64,000 bases of DNA from Euglena gracilis (lineage: Eukaryota; Euglenida; Euglenophyceae; Euglenales), in NCBI GenBank assembly GCA_039621445.1, contig CP154954.1, positions 21,712,954 through 21,776,953 on the forward strand. Reading direction: 5' to 3'. The notes under the pieces are model-generated. The model was not told where the DNA came from and searched no databases. It saw only the letters and a list, made by a program, of their open reading frames with translations. A program made the translations under genes and the position numbers. Below, one piece after another: positions 55,859 through 64,000 of the stretch. How positions within the stretch are numbered: the first letter of the stretch is position 1; each line of letters starts with the position of its first letter.

Positions 55859-56329
55859 GTAAACCCCCCCCAAAAAAATAAGACCCGGTCTTATTTTTGG
55901 GTCCGTTGCTGGAAACCTCCGGGGGGGTCTTATTTTGGGGGGGGGTCTTATTTTTGGATTTTTTCTTGACCGACCCGGGCCCGAAAAAAACATCATTTTT
56001 CAGGTTCCCAAAAACACTAAAAATTTTCCTTCGGTGCTTCGCGCCATGTTTAAATTTGTGTAAGTTGACATTTAGCATGTTTTTTGCACTTCAAGAATCT
56101 GAAATTTTTTGAAATTTCAGATATTTTTGTGTGTGAAATTTGGGTTTTTGGCAATTTCTCAGGGAAAATTTCCACCGTCCCCGGCGCTTCGCGCCGTCAG
56201 GGGGGGGGGGTCTTATTTATGGGGGGGGTCTTATTTTTGGATTTTTGCTCGGTCGGCCCAGGGGGGGTCTTATTTTTGGGGGGGGGGTCTTATTTTTGGG
56301 GGGGGTCTTGTTTTGGGGGGGGGGGTTTA
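55859..56329 (-). mobile_element. R2 element, copy B
   Basis: About 470 bp, inverted relative to copy A. It has the same C/G-run ends with GGTCTTATTTTTGGG units and the two GGCGC(T/G)TCGCGCC dyads (about 56032 and 56182). The interior sequences are about 90 percent identical. It separates the RT domain from the minus-strand ORF block upstream. Confidence 0.85.
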
Positions 56330-56338
56330 TGACTCTAG

Positions 56339-56788
56339 TCATACCGCCAGTGGCAGGTAACCAGAATTCTGCCTGTAGGCAGTTGATGCAACGGACAGGT
56401 ATGTCCTTATCATAATCATTTTCCGTCCAGCGAAATTGTCCATATTGGACCATGTCAGTAGGCAATCGCCACAAACCAATGTTGCGCAATTGCGCACATA
56501 TGCATCATGGCGTAAGCTTATGCTATCCGGGTTGCGTGTGCAGATATGCACTGCTGGCATGTCGTTCCGTAGCCTATGGCATACTGTACATAACGACAAT
56601 AGTGGATCATTGTCCTGGAAATCCAGGACAAAATTTCCTCCAAAATATTGGGCTAATACCCTTGGAGATTTCGCATTCCAAAAACGCCAAGTGTGGCTGG
56701 TTTTGAAAATACCGGGTTGATCCCGGTGGAACAAGGGCTTGATCCACTTGTTCAGCCAGGGGTCACTGCTATTGCGGATCACATTCAT
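56339..56788 (-). CDS. Cysteine-containing ORF, retroelement-associated
   Basis: 149 codons. Contains CTVC and CGDC pairs about 50 residues apart (LCTVCHRLRN ... CATLVCGDCLLTW), which could bind zinc. Otherwise unrecognised. Its C-terminal end lies against R2 copy B, so it may be truncated. It is in line with the ORFs at 56.9-60.6 kb. Confidence 0.4.
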   Translation of the reverse strand: MNVIRNSSDPWLNKWIKPLFHRDQPGIFKTSHTWRFWNAKSPRVLAQYFGGNFVLDFQDNDPLLSLCTVCHRLRNDMPAVHICTRNPDSISLRHDAYVRNCATLVCGDCLLTWSNMDNFAGRKMIMIRTYLSVASTAYRQNSGYLPLAV

Positions 56789-56872
56789 CCTAGCCTGGCG
56801 AGTGTTGAGGGGGTCTACTCTGGAAAATACGTCCTCAGTCCAAAATGGCTCGTTGGCCTCATGAGGGACATT

Positions 56873-57553
56873 TCATCTTATCGATCTGATTGTGGGTTTG
56901 CGCTTAGCGCCTTCCGAGGTTGCAGCCACATAGCTGGCCATTGGTATTGTGGGCCTATGGCCTGTGCCAGAGCCATCTCCACCGGGAGATGGTGGCTCAT
57001 CATCCCGCCGCTTTTCAGCTGGCTTGCAGCCTTCGGCTGAGGGTTTAGCCTTAGGCTTTTTATGTTTGCCATATCGCCGTTCTTCCCGAGGGTCTGCCAG
57101 AGGCAGTGGTCTTTCCGCCGTTGGCGGTTTCGGGGCTGCCGGTTTGGCAGGAGGTGGTTGCATTACCGCCGTTGGCGGTGCTGGTGCAGCTGGTTTAGCT
57201 GCTGGGACATCCAACTCCATTGGAGCTGTCACCGCAGCCTGTACGGCTGTTGAGCTGGTATCAGCAGCAGGAACCCGTTGGGTTTCTGGTGGGGATGCGG
57301 CAGGTGAGCCGCCAGGAGTCAGCACTGCCGATACTGCGGACATCGCCGCTGTCAGACCCTGTAGCACACCACCTAAAACACCTGTAGGTATTGTTGGTGA
57401 TGCGACAGGTTCTGTCGGGGTTGGTGCCATTGGCACTGCGGGTAATGAGAGGGGCGGTACCGGAGGTACCGGTGGCCGTTCGGCCTCGGATGCAGGAGAT
57501 TCAGATTCGGAGCTGACATCTCCTTCAGGAGGAAGGAGTGTCCCGGAGCCCAT
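56873..57553 (-). CDS. Pro/Ala/Glu-rich ORF, 226 aa, retroelement-associated
   Basis: Starts MGSGTLLPPEGDVSSESESP. It has a hydrophobic Ala/Val segment (GVLQGLTAAMSAVSAVLTPG) at about residues 60-80, then PKPPTAERPL and a basic stretch (YGKHKKPKAKPSAEG). The VLGG...AVxTPxG segment resembles the minus-strand ORF at 19.2-20.3 kb. No enzyme motif. The basic region might bind nucleic acid. Confidence 0.45.
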   Translation of the reverse strand: MGSGTLLPPEGDVSSESESPASEAERPPVPPVPPLSLPAVPMAPTPTEPVASPTIPTGVLGGVLQGLTAAMSAVSAVLTPGGSPAASPPETQRVPAADTSSTAVQAAVTAPMELDVPAAKPAAPAPPTAVMQPPPAKPAAPKPPTAERPLPLADPREERRYGKHKKPKAKPSAEGCKPAEKRRDDEPPSPGGDGSGTGHRPTIPMASYVAATSEGAKRKPTIRSIR

Positions 57554-57587
57554 TGGGGCTGGTGGAAGAGCTGGATGCTGCGGTTCA

Positions 57588-57893
57588 TCAGCACATATTC
57601 TTCCAAGCCTTCCATGCGGTCTTCACCGCCCTCTCCACGCTCTCTTCACTGCCCTCCACCGTTTCTGGTGAAGCGGCAGGGGCTGTTGTCTGTTCCGCTA
57701 TAGCGGTAGGCACAGTGCCTGTTTGTGCAGTCGCGCTGGTGGGTACCGCAATGGCGGGCTGGGGAGATGAGGTAGCGACAGAAGATCGACTCTCCTGAAG
57801 TCCCTTAGGGACAAAAGGTTCTGCTGTAGCCGGTAGGCTTGTACCGATGTAACGCCGACCACGCCCGAAGGCGCTTTGGTGGTGTTTCACCAC
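57588..57893 (-). CDS. Short Ala/Pro/Thr-rich ORF, 101 aa
   Basis: Precedes 56873-57553 on the minus strand in a different frame, with a 34-nt gap. Ends SVERAVKTAWKAWKNMC, an amphipathic helix. The two may be one protein split by an indel, or separate. Unrecognised. Confidence 0.35.
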   Translation of the reverse strand: MVKHHQSAFGRGRRYIGTSLPATAEPFVPKGLQESRSSVATSSPQPAIAVPTSATAQTGTVPTAIAEQTTAPAASPETVEGSEESVERAVKTAWKAWKNMC

Positions 57894-58114
57894 GAATTCC
57901 CTGGGGAACTGGCGTTGCCGGTTGCGGCTGAGCTGCGACTTATGTTGCCGGTTGCCGCTGGGTTGAGGATTCCGATGGCGGAACTTCTGGAGCCGTTTGC
58001 GGCATTGGGCGGGGTGCCTTTGGCACCTGTCGTTTCCGTAATCGGAAAAGATCCCATGTTTCTTTACTTATTCAACCATCCTGTGGTTGAAGCGCAGGAG
58101 AGGTAGGGCCATGC

Positions 58115-59800
58115 CTAGCTCGTTCGTTGTCTTCCGCCTTGGAAAAACGGCTGGAACAGCGCTCTATCGAGCGTATCGCCGAATCGGCGTTTGACATCAT
58201 CGTGAATGCTTTCCTTCTCGAACCGGGGCCTAATGGGAACATAGTCCGGGGGAATCTCCCTATCGGGATTGGGGTAATAATATATCTCCATGATCTGGCA
58301 GGTCCAAGCCCTGAACCAGAACTGCTGCAAATACAGCAGGAGTTGACGGTGGTTGCGTCGCCCATTGGAGCTTTGGTGAACATACTTTGGATTTCTGCAA
58401 AGGTGCAGGAGCACGATGCGCTTTGGCGCTGCCTGCGGGACATTGGCCTGTTTGCCATCCTCGTCCTGGCCTTCGGCCTGTGGTTGAGTACTGCGTACTC
58501 CGAATCCCCAGAAGTCCACTGCAAACATTTCGTAGCAGTGAGAGCATCGGACGATATACGTCTGGGGGAAGCGGATATCAATATCGACCACTTCAAAGTG
58601 ATAGGCATATTGCCAGTGGTAAAAGACTTGCAGATTGCTGCAGAACATGTTTCCCGTCAATTTGGCGATATTTTCAGGTAGTGCGTAGAACTCCCACTCC
58701 AGGCCTTTTGTGCCTACACTGTGAATGCAGTCGAATAACTGCCGCAGCAAATCTTTACCTGTGTTGTATCGGTCTTCCCGACCACAATCCAGGTAAGGAT
58801 AGCCACAGGAGTTCAGGAATCTGCGGAAATTTTGGGTGGGGAATCCAGCCCAGAACCAAACGTGCCAGAATCCCGGCAGACCGTCCAATATCGGACCGAG
58901 GATGGGATTGCCTTCAAAGGAATATAAAGTTCCATCATTGTGGAAATCACGATTTCGCTCCGTATAGAGCTGTCTGGTCACAGTCACGACGGGGGAGGCG
59001 ACCAGGATTGGAAGGTTAAGTTCATTTTGGAACTTCCGCATGGCCTCGAATGCGAGGTCATGGATGCTCTGGATGTGCTCGAATAGAGCTTCCATGTCGT
59101 CCTCATAGAAGTTCCGGTATTGTCCTTTCTGGCCTTTGCCTTGGCCTTTTTGGCCTGCAGTAGGTGCTCGTTTGGGAGCACTTTTGGCTTTACCCTTGCC
59201 CGATCGGGCTTCCCATCGAACAATCTCTTCTCTAGCTTGTTTCCAAGCATGAGGACTGAGATTGGATGCAAAACGGGGGCCTAAAAATGCAGGATTCATA
59301 TCGCTTGTTCGTCTAAGCAATTCCTGTGGGGCATAAGCCAGTTTGGGTGCTGGGTATGCTGCAGGTTGATCCTGCATATCCGCCAATAGCGTTGGGTTAT
59401 TGTCAGGGAGGGGTTCGCCTGTAGGCGGGTCGATGTTGGTGGGGTTGCGGACACGTTCGCGAGTATCGTCAAGAATTTTCTGTCCTCGTGCACGCTCCGC
59501 AGCTTCATGCTCGATTTCTGCCCTGTGGGCTCTTTGGGCCCCCTCGGCTTGTTCGAGCTGTTGCTGGGTGGGTTCAGGAACAGGCAGTACCTCGGTGGTG
59601 GCCTGTTGGCCTGGAGGTACTGGTGTCTCCTGGGGTGGCGCCATTGGTGCTGTTACAGGCTGTGGCGCTGTTGGCGCTCCTACAGGCTGTGGCGCGATTG
59701 GCGCTGCTGCAGCTGTCGGCGCTGCTGCTTTTGCTGGCACCGGTCTGGGGGGTTGCGCCGTTGGTGCTGGCTTGGCCGGCGCGGCAAACGGTACGTGCAC
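58115..59800 (-). CDS. 561-aa ORF: Pro/Ala linker, Gly/Lys block, Cys-containing C-terminal domain
   Basis: The largest complex ORF in the window. Residues 1-70 are Ala/Pro repeats (APIAPQPVGAPTAPQPVTAP). Residues 75-190 are helical and charged. Residues 200-225 are a basic GKGKAKSAP...GQKGQGKGQKG block. Residues 235-561 look like a folded aromatic-rich domain (LPGFWHVWFWAGFPTQNFRR) with a CSHC pair (YIVRCSHCYEMF) and further Cys/His residues. The Gly/Lys block resembles nucleic-acid-binding tails of some algal retroelement Gag proteins and the one at 21.9 kb. No catalytic motif is recognised. I infer a structural protein of a retroelement; a host gene cannot be excluded. Confidence 0.55.
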   Translation of the reverse strand: MHVPFAAPAKPAPTAQPPRPVPAKAAAPTAAAAPIAPQPVGAPTAPQPVTAPMAPPQETPVPPGQQATTEVLPVPEPTQQQLEQAEGAQRAHRAEIEHEAAERARGQKILDDTRERVRNPTNIDPPTGEPLPDNNPTLLADMQDQPAAYPAPKLAYAPQELLRRTSDMNPAFLGPRFASNLSPHAWKQAREEIVRWEARSGKGKAKSAPKRAPTAGQKGQGKGQKGQYRNFYEDDMEALFEHIQSIHDLAFEAMRKFQNELNLPILVASPVVTVTRQLYTERNRDFHNDGTLYSFEGNPILGPILDGLPGFWHVWFWAGFPTQNFRRFLNSCGYPYLDCGREDRYNTGKDLLRQLFDCIHSVGTKGLEWEFYALPENIAKLTGNMFCSNLQVFYHWQYAYHFEVVDIDIRFPQTYIVRCSHCYEMFAVDFWGFGVRSTQPQAEGQDEDGKQANVPQAAPKRIVLLHLCRNPKYVHQSSNGRRNHRQLLLYLQQFWFRAWTCQIMEIYYYPNPDREIPPDYVPIRPRFEKESIHDDVKRRFGDTLDRALFQPFFQGGRQRTS

Positions 59801-59839
59801 GGGAGGGGCTGCGGCCTGTTGGCCACCCGATGCCCGACG

Positions 59840-60604
59840 TTACTTCTCAGGGGTAGCCTGTCTGGCTGGGGCTGGGGCAGGGGCTGGGGGTTTCGGTCTC
59901 CACATTGGGGATGAAGGTTCTGGCCTACCTCGTTTCCCCAGGTCTGCTGGCCTGTACGGCTGTGATGCATATCTGCGTTCTGCAGACTGTGGGCCCTGGA
60001 GCTGTTCCAGGGATTGGTAGTACTGGATGGCTTGCTGAGGTGATGTGAAGCTGGGTTCTGGAAGGGGTTCATGTGCCGTTGGTACATCCTCTTCCACAGC
60101 CATACGGCCTTCGGCCTCGGCTTGCTCAACATCCTCAGCCCAGGATCCAGGCTCCTGAGCCACCAGCATATCCCGTTGTACCGGTAACTGACTTCCAGCT
60201 TCCAGATGGGCTGGATATGGAAATGGAGGTAGTGCCGTTGACGGTTGCGTCGTTGGCTGATACGCATATTGCGTTGGGGGTTCCCGATATTCGGGTGGTG
60301 GTATTCTTGGCATACGAGGAGGGGACTGGGTATCGCGAAAAATTCGCGATGGCCGCACCATTGGTGCTGGGATATCTCCCGCCTCGCTTTCCGCCACTGG
60401 GGGGCTATGCTCCCGCATGTATTCGGTAAATGCACCTGTGTGATGACGAATCCGCGGCATCGGCGGTACCTGGATGCCCAGTGTACGCATGCTGACATCA
60501 GGGGGATATTCCCCAGGCATGAAGTACACTTTCCCTGTCATCAGAGTTTGGCCACAAGTGCACCATTGTGCAATAGGCCCATTGGCCAGGCCACACTCAG
60601 GCAC
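59840..60604 (-). CDS. 254-aa ORF upstream of the 561-aa ORF
   Basis: Starts MPECGLANGPIAQWCTCGQT, with three Cys in the first 17 residues that may form a small zinc site. It is then Pro/Glu/Tyr-rich and ends PAPAPARQATPEK at TAA. The gap to the next ORF start is only 39 nt, so the two could come from one transcript. A hydrophilic, disordered-looking protein without a recognised family. Confidence 0.5.
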   Translation of the reverse strand: MPECGLANGPIAQWCTCGQTLMTGKVYFMPGEYPPDVSMRTLGIQVPPMPRIRHHTGAFTEYMREHSPPVAESEAGDIPAPMVRPSRIFRDTQSPPRMPRIPPPEYREPPTQYAYQPTTQPSTALPPFPYPAHLEAGSQLPVQRDMLVAQEPGSWAEDVEQAEAEGRMAVEEDVPTAHEPLPEPSFTSPQQAIQYYQSLEQLQGPQSAERRYASQPYRPADLGKRGRPEPSSPMWRPKPPAPAPAPARQATPEK

Positions 60605-62754
60605 TGTCAGTGGAAGTGTAAGGCTGGCCTAACCGAACCGGGGACTTTGGCTCGATGCAAGGCCAATGCCCAGGTTCAATGATTGGTTGGACACTCCCCA
60701 CCGTTCCAGGAATGTTTCCTGAATTGTTGGAGTCAGGTCAAGGCTGTGTTGAGCCCTTTTTTTTGTTGGTTTGGATCAAAATCACGTTTTGGCTTTGTGG
60801 TTGGAATTTTTGACTCAGAATTGGATACCCTGTGAGACGTTTGGGTGGGGACAGGAATGCATCATTTTGTGACCGTGACTGTTTTTGGTCACACCCCAGA
60901 TTGTGACGGGGTTTGATGAAATTTCCACTTTTAGCATTTTTATCGTCAAAATGGGGATTTCAGTTTTGAGGAAGGATTTTTTAACCCATGGCCCTTCCCA
61001 CACACGTTGACGGTGGGGGTGGACGACTTTGTGAAGGCCCGTCCTTTGACATGTGTGAGATTTCAGCCGGTTTAGATATTACGGCCCAGGTTTGTGATTT
61101 TTTTTGTTTGGAGGCTGAAGCCGGTGTTGTTACCGTGGAGCCTGTCCCTGAGTTTCCTGTTTCTCGGGGCCGGCACCCCTTTGCGTAGGATCTTTTACCC
61201 TGCCCAGGGTGTTTTCAATTCCCCTCGCGGCTTGTTTTAAAATTTGCATTTTTCTTTGCTTTGAGGGTTTTTTGGGTGAAAACAGGTGGGTTGGTTGGCT
61301 GACACCTTTCCTTTGATAAAAAAAATCCACAAGCAATCCAGCAAGCAAATCCACAAATGCAATACAAGGCATCCACAGCACCAAACCAAAGTACGTAACG
61401 TCCAGGGTAAGAATGATAATTGATCCCAGATAATTCTTGAACAAACAAAATGACAGAGTGACAGACAGAGCCCTGCATAGGGACAGATGGAGTCAGTAAT
61501 TTGTAATTCCTAATAAGATTTTCATAATCCTAGCTGAGGAGTCATCAGGTTGGGTTTGGGTTGGGTTAGGTTATGTTGTTTCGGGAACTCAGCACCCCTG
61601 ACTCACACTCCCCTTCCCCAAGGAGTTGTTTACAACACTTCACGACTCCTACAGGACGGGGTGCGGAGTGCACTCGTTGTGAGGAGGTGGTGAGTGAGGA
61701 GAGCGTTTTTGCTCGCCCCCCCCCCTCAGGGGGCTGTGCCGTTCAAGTTCGTTTTATGGCCAAGGTTGGGTCAAATGTTCTGCTTTGGGTAGTTGGGTCT
61801 GGCTGGTGTGTTGTCTCCCCCCAGCACGCCTAGGGCTGTTTGGCGTTGGGAGGGGGGCAGGCGCCGTTGTGAACCAAGCGCCCGCCACGGTTAAAATTTT
61901 CAGGAAATCCTTATTCCCAGGCCAGGTAAGTTGCTTTGTCACGGTCAGGGTCCTAAACAGCGTTTTCGGTTCGGTTAGACCATTCGGTGTCTAGGCTTGG
62001 TATCTGTTCGGTGGGGGGTGGGTCCAGCTGCGGTCTTCCAGCCCCCCCCCCCAGGCAAAGCGGTCAGGCTCCGGCCGGGGACGAATTTTTATAAAAATCT
62101 GGTGAAGGCTGGGTTTCGGTTAAAAATAAGGCTGGGTCAAGACAATGTTTTTTTTTGTATTTTTGTATTTTTTTTCTGGAAGTTAGGCTGGTTTGTGCGA
62201 GGTCAGGAGCTGTGGAGGGTCCTCGCCCCCCCCCCCCAGGCCGGTGGCCCGGGATCGGCCAGGTCTGCGTTTTTGGGTCAAAGTCAGGTTCCCCTTCCAC
62301 CGTTTGCCCAGTTTTGGCTGGCTGCTACGGTTGGGGTTGGGGGCTGTGATTTTTTTTTTTACAGGTAGGCTGGCCAAGTCCAGGGGGGAAGGTTCGTTCT
62401 CCTCGGGGGGGTTCCAACCCACAACAACAACGATGAAGAATTGAAGAATGGATTGATTGGCAGAAGAGTGGCACTTGAGGTCAGTGAATTCGGGTTGGGT
62501 CGGGTCTTGTTCAGGTCCGTTGGGCTGGTTCGAGTTGGGCTGGCCAGCGGTTCAGGTTCAGGTGGGCTGGCCAGGGGGGGGGGGGGCTGACCAAGCCCGT
62601 TTTGTCGACTTGAGTCGGGCAGGTTTTGTCACAGGCGTGTAAGCTCAAGTCAGTCGAGGTTGGTATGGGTGGTAGGGTTGGGGTTGGCTTTGGGGTCGTT
62701 CGGGGTGTCGACGTGACGGTGTCTGTGAGGAGGCCCAGGGGTATGTGACATGTG
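60605..62754. other. Region between the ORF block and the chromovirus pol; likely LTR/UTR material
   Basis: No supported gene. A minus-strand ORF at 61215-61478 and an overlapping one in another frame (61130-61444) encode hydrophobic segments (IIILTLDVTYFGLVLW) but lack other support. The 3' end of the chromovirus, including any LTR, should lie just below 62755, but I could not place LTR borders. Confidence 0.35.
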
Positions 62755-63452
62755 TCACTCCATCCCATCAAGCAACTGTCTCACATCCACGGCGAAGTCT
62801 TGTTCTTTGCAGTATTGGAACACATCTTTGTTTGTTCGGAGTAAGAAGTGGTTCAGGGTTCCCACTGAGTATCAGATGGATCCCAGTTTTTCAACTGAAT
62901 CAAAAATTGAAGTTTTCCGTCTTTTCTGCGGTGGTTCAGTACTTTTTCAACCTCCCACTCGTCCGGTCCGACCTCCAACTCCTGTGCCTTGCCCGACCAA
63001 AAGTTGAGGGGGACAGGGGTTGTGTTGTAGAGGTCCTTCGCGTGGGGTTTGAGTTGTGAGCGGTGGGCAGGTTGTCGGTTTCCCGGTCGAAGTTCCACCA
63101 CGTAGGAGTGCTTTCCCACTCGTTCCAACACCACTGCAGGTCCTTTCCACTTCGGTTCGAGTTTTTCGGCCCCAGGTTGTCTTTCGGGTTGATACCAGAC
63201 TTTCGAGCCGATTTTCAAGGCAGGTGGTTCTCTGCGTTTTTGGTTCACCGTTTCAGTCCGTTCACGCTGTTTTTCGTTCAGGACCAGACTCACCCTCTGG
63301 TCTTGTTCCTTCATCCTTTCCAAGAACGCTGTGGCCCCTTCCACTGCCCTTTGTGGTTGGTATGGTAATCCCGCCAACGGTCTGTGCCTGCCAAACACAA
63401 TTTCGTACCGTGGCAATCCCATTTCACCTGGGACGTCGTGTAGGGCACTCAA
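62755..63452 (-). pseudogene. Chromovirus integrase C-terminal part with chromodomain
   Basis: Read on the minus strand. After MSALHDVPGEMGLPRYEIVF the sequence shows the GKxxPKW-like block (LEPKWKGPAVVLERVGKHSY) of a Ty3/Gypsy integrase C-terminus. A chromodomain core follows (EWEVEKVLNHRRKDGKLQFL then LIQLKNWDPSDTQWEP). A 2-nt frame disturbance at about 62855 introduces a stop after WEP. The expected C-terminal chromodomain helix continues in another frame to TGA at 62755-62757. Chromodomains steer integration to particular chromatin. The polymerase part would be off the window to the right. Confidence 0.8.
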
Positions 63453-63700
63453 GGCGTTCGGTAGGAGTTCAACCCAGGGTACCCTTTTTCAGCAGCCAGT
63501 TTTGCAAGTTTTCGGAGGACTTGTTGACCTGCTACCTCAGCCCGTGCGTTGGCTTGGTGGTGGTATGCCTGCCCGTATGCCACACGGACCCCGTGGGCAG
63601 CGCACAGTGTATTCCACCAACCGGCTGTGAAATGGGAGCCCCGGTCGGAGTCCACCACCAAGGGTGTCCCAAAATTCCCTACTGTTTGTACATCTCCTTT
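63449..63700 (-). pseudogene. Integrase catalytic core, second Asp and Glu
   Basis: In frame with ORF 63449-63775 but protein-like only from about 63690 downward (VGNFGTPLVVDSDRGSHFTA). It shows the SDRGSHF motif with the second catalytic Asp near 63646 and HHQANARAEVAG with the Glu near 63540. It is separated by frameshifts from the first-Asp segment (near 63690) and from the C-terminal segment (near 63460). Confidence 0.8.
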
Positions 63701-63942
63701 CCGACCTTTTCTGCTGTGAGTCCCTTCGCCAGGTGGGGGGTTGCAACCAACCACCCACTTAGCCTGTCCACACACAACGCCAACGTGTCGTATTTCTTCC
63801 CTTCAAAGGTCTTTTCATGTAGTGAGAGCAAATCGATGGCAACACTGTCCGTCAGGTGTGCAGGAATCGGTTTCGGTTCAATGGGGCACTTGCATGGTAG
63901 GTGGCTGGGTTCTGTTGCTTTGCAGGTTTCACACACGGTCAT
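63679..63942 (-). pseudogene. Integrase zinc-binding end and first catalytic Asp
   Basis: Starts within the HHCC zinc region (MTVCETCKATEPSHLPCKCP; the upstream His pair is off this ORF). The first Asp of the D,D,E triad follows in VAIDLLSL, near 63834. TLALCVDRLSGWLVA is the usual following strand. The element runs off the right edge of the window. Confidence 0.8.
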
Positions 63943-64000
63943 AATTTTGCCTGTCAGTTTCTTTGCATCCCGGTGGTCCGCAAACGCAAACCACCTTCCC

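Overview
This window is nuclear DNA from a eukaryote, most likely a photosynthetic one. The coding pieces are short, very GC-rich exons with a strong G/C third-position bias and canonical GT...AG borders. They sit in long introns full of poly-C and poly-G runs. A four-exon gene at 40.7-43.8 kb reads as RbcX, the assembly chaperone of form I (green-type) Rubisco, so an alga with that Rubisco is the natural reading. A glaucophyte or another GC-rich alga would fit, but I cannot name the species. No prokaryotic operons or CRISPR arrays are present. Long C/G homopolymers are error-prone in assemblies, so frames next to them carry extra doubt.

Layout on the + strand. At 0.9-1.0 kb lies the last exon of a SET/SMYD-like gene. 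From about 6 to 34.5 kb a series of exons appears to form one very large gene. It has membrane-segment exons at 6.1, 8.9 and 34.3 kb around a central array of Pro/Ala/Glu-rich exons (11.2-29.5 kb). Nearly all array exons are multiples of three and are phase 1 at both ends. Two exon types (A, 78-81 nt; B, 84-87 nt) alternate. The array was built by segmental duplication and is interrupted at about 17.5-22.7 kb by retroelement-derived DNA on the minus strand. A 2.9-kb CAG/CAGTCG repeat follows the array at 29.6-32.5 kb. Two exons of an unrecognised gene lie at 38.5-39.7 kb and the RbcX gene at 40.7-43.8 kb.

From 44 kb to the end the window is mostly mobile DNA. There is an intact 278-bp foldback element with a 6-bp target duplication (44.4 kb). 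A pair of 510-bp direct repeats (47.9 and 54.2 kb) flanks gag-like plus-strand ORFs. A minus-strand reverse transcriptase/RNase H of the DIRS-like type lies at 54.7-55.9 kb. Two inverted copies of a 450-470-bp element lie at 52.5 and 55.9 kb. A block of minus-strand proline-rich and cysteine-containing ORFs covers 56.3-60.6 kb, and a frameshifted chromovirus integrase with chromodomain covers 62.75-63.94 kb.

Exon calls rest on splice-site sequence, reading phase, codon bias and agreement of phase between neighbours. None is confirmed by transcripts. Functions are proposed only for the SET-like exon, RbcX and the retroelement enzymes.
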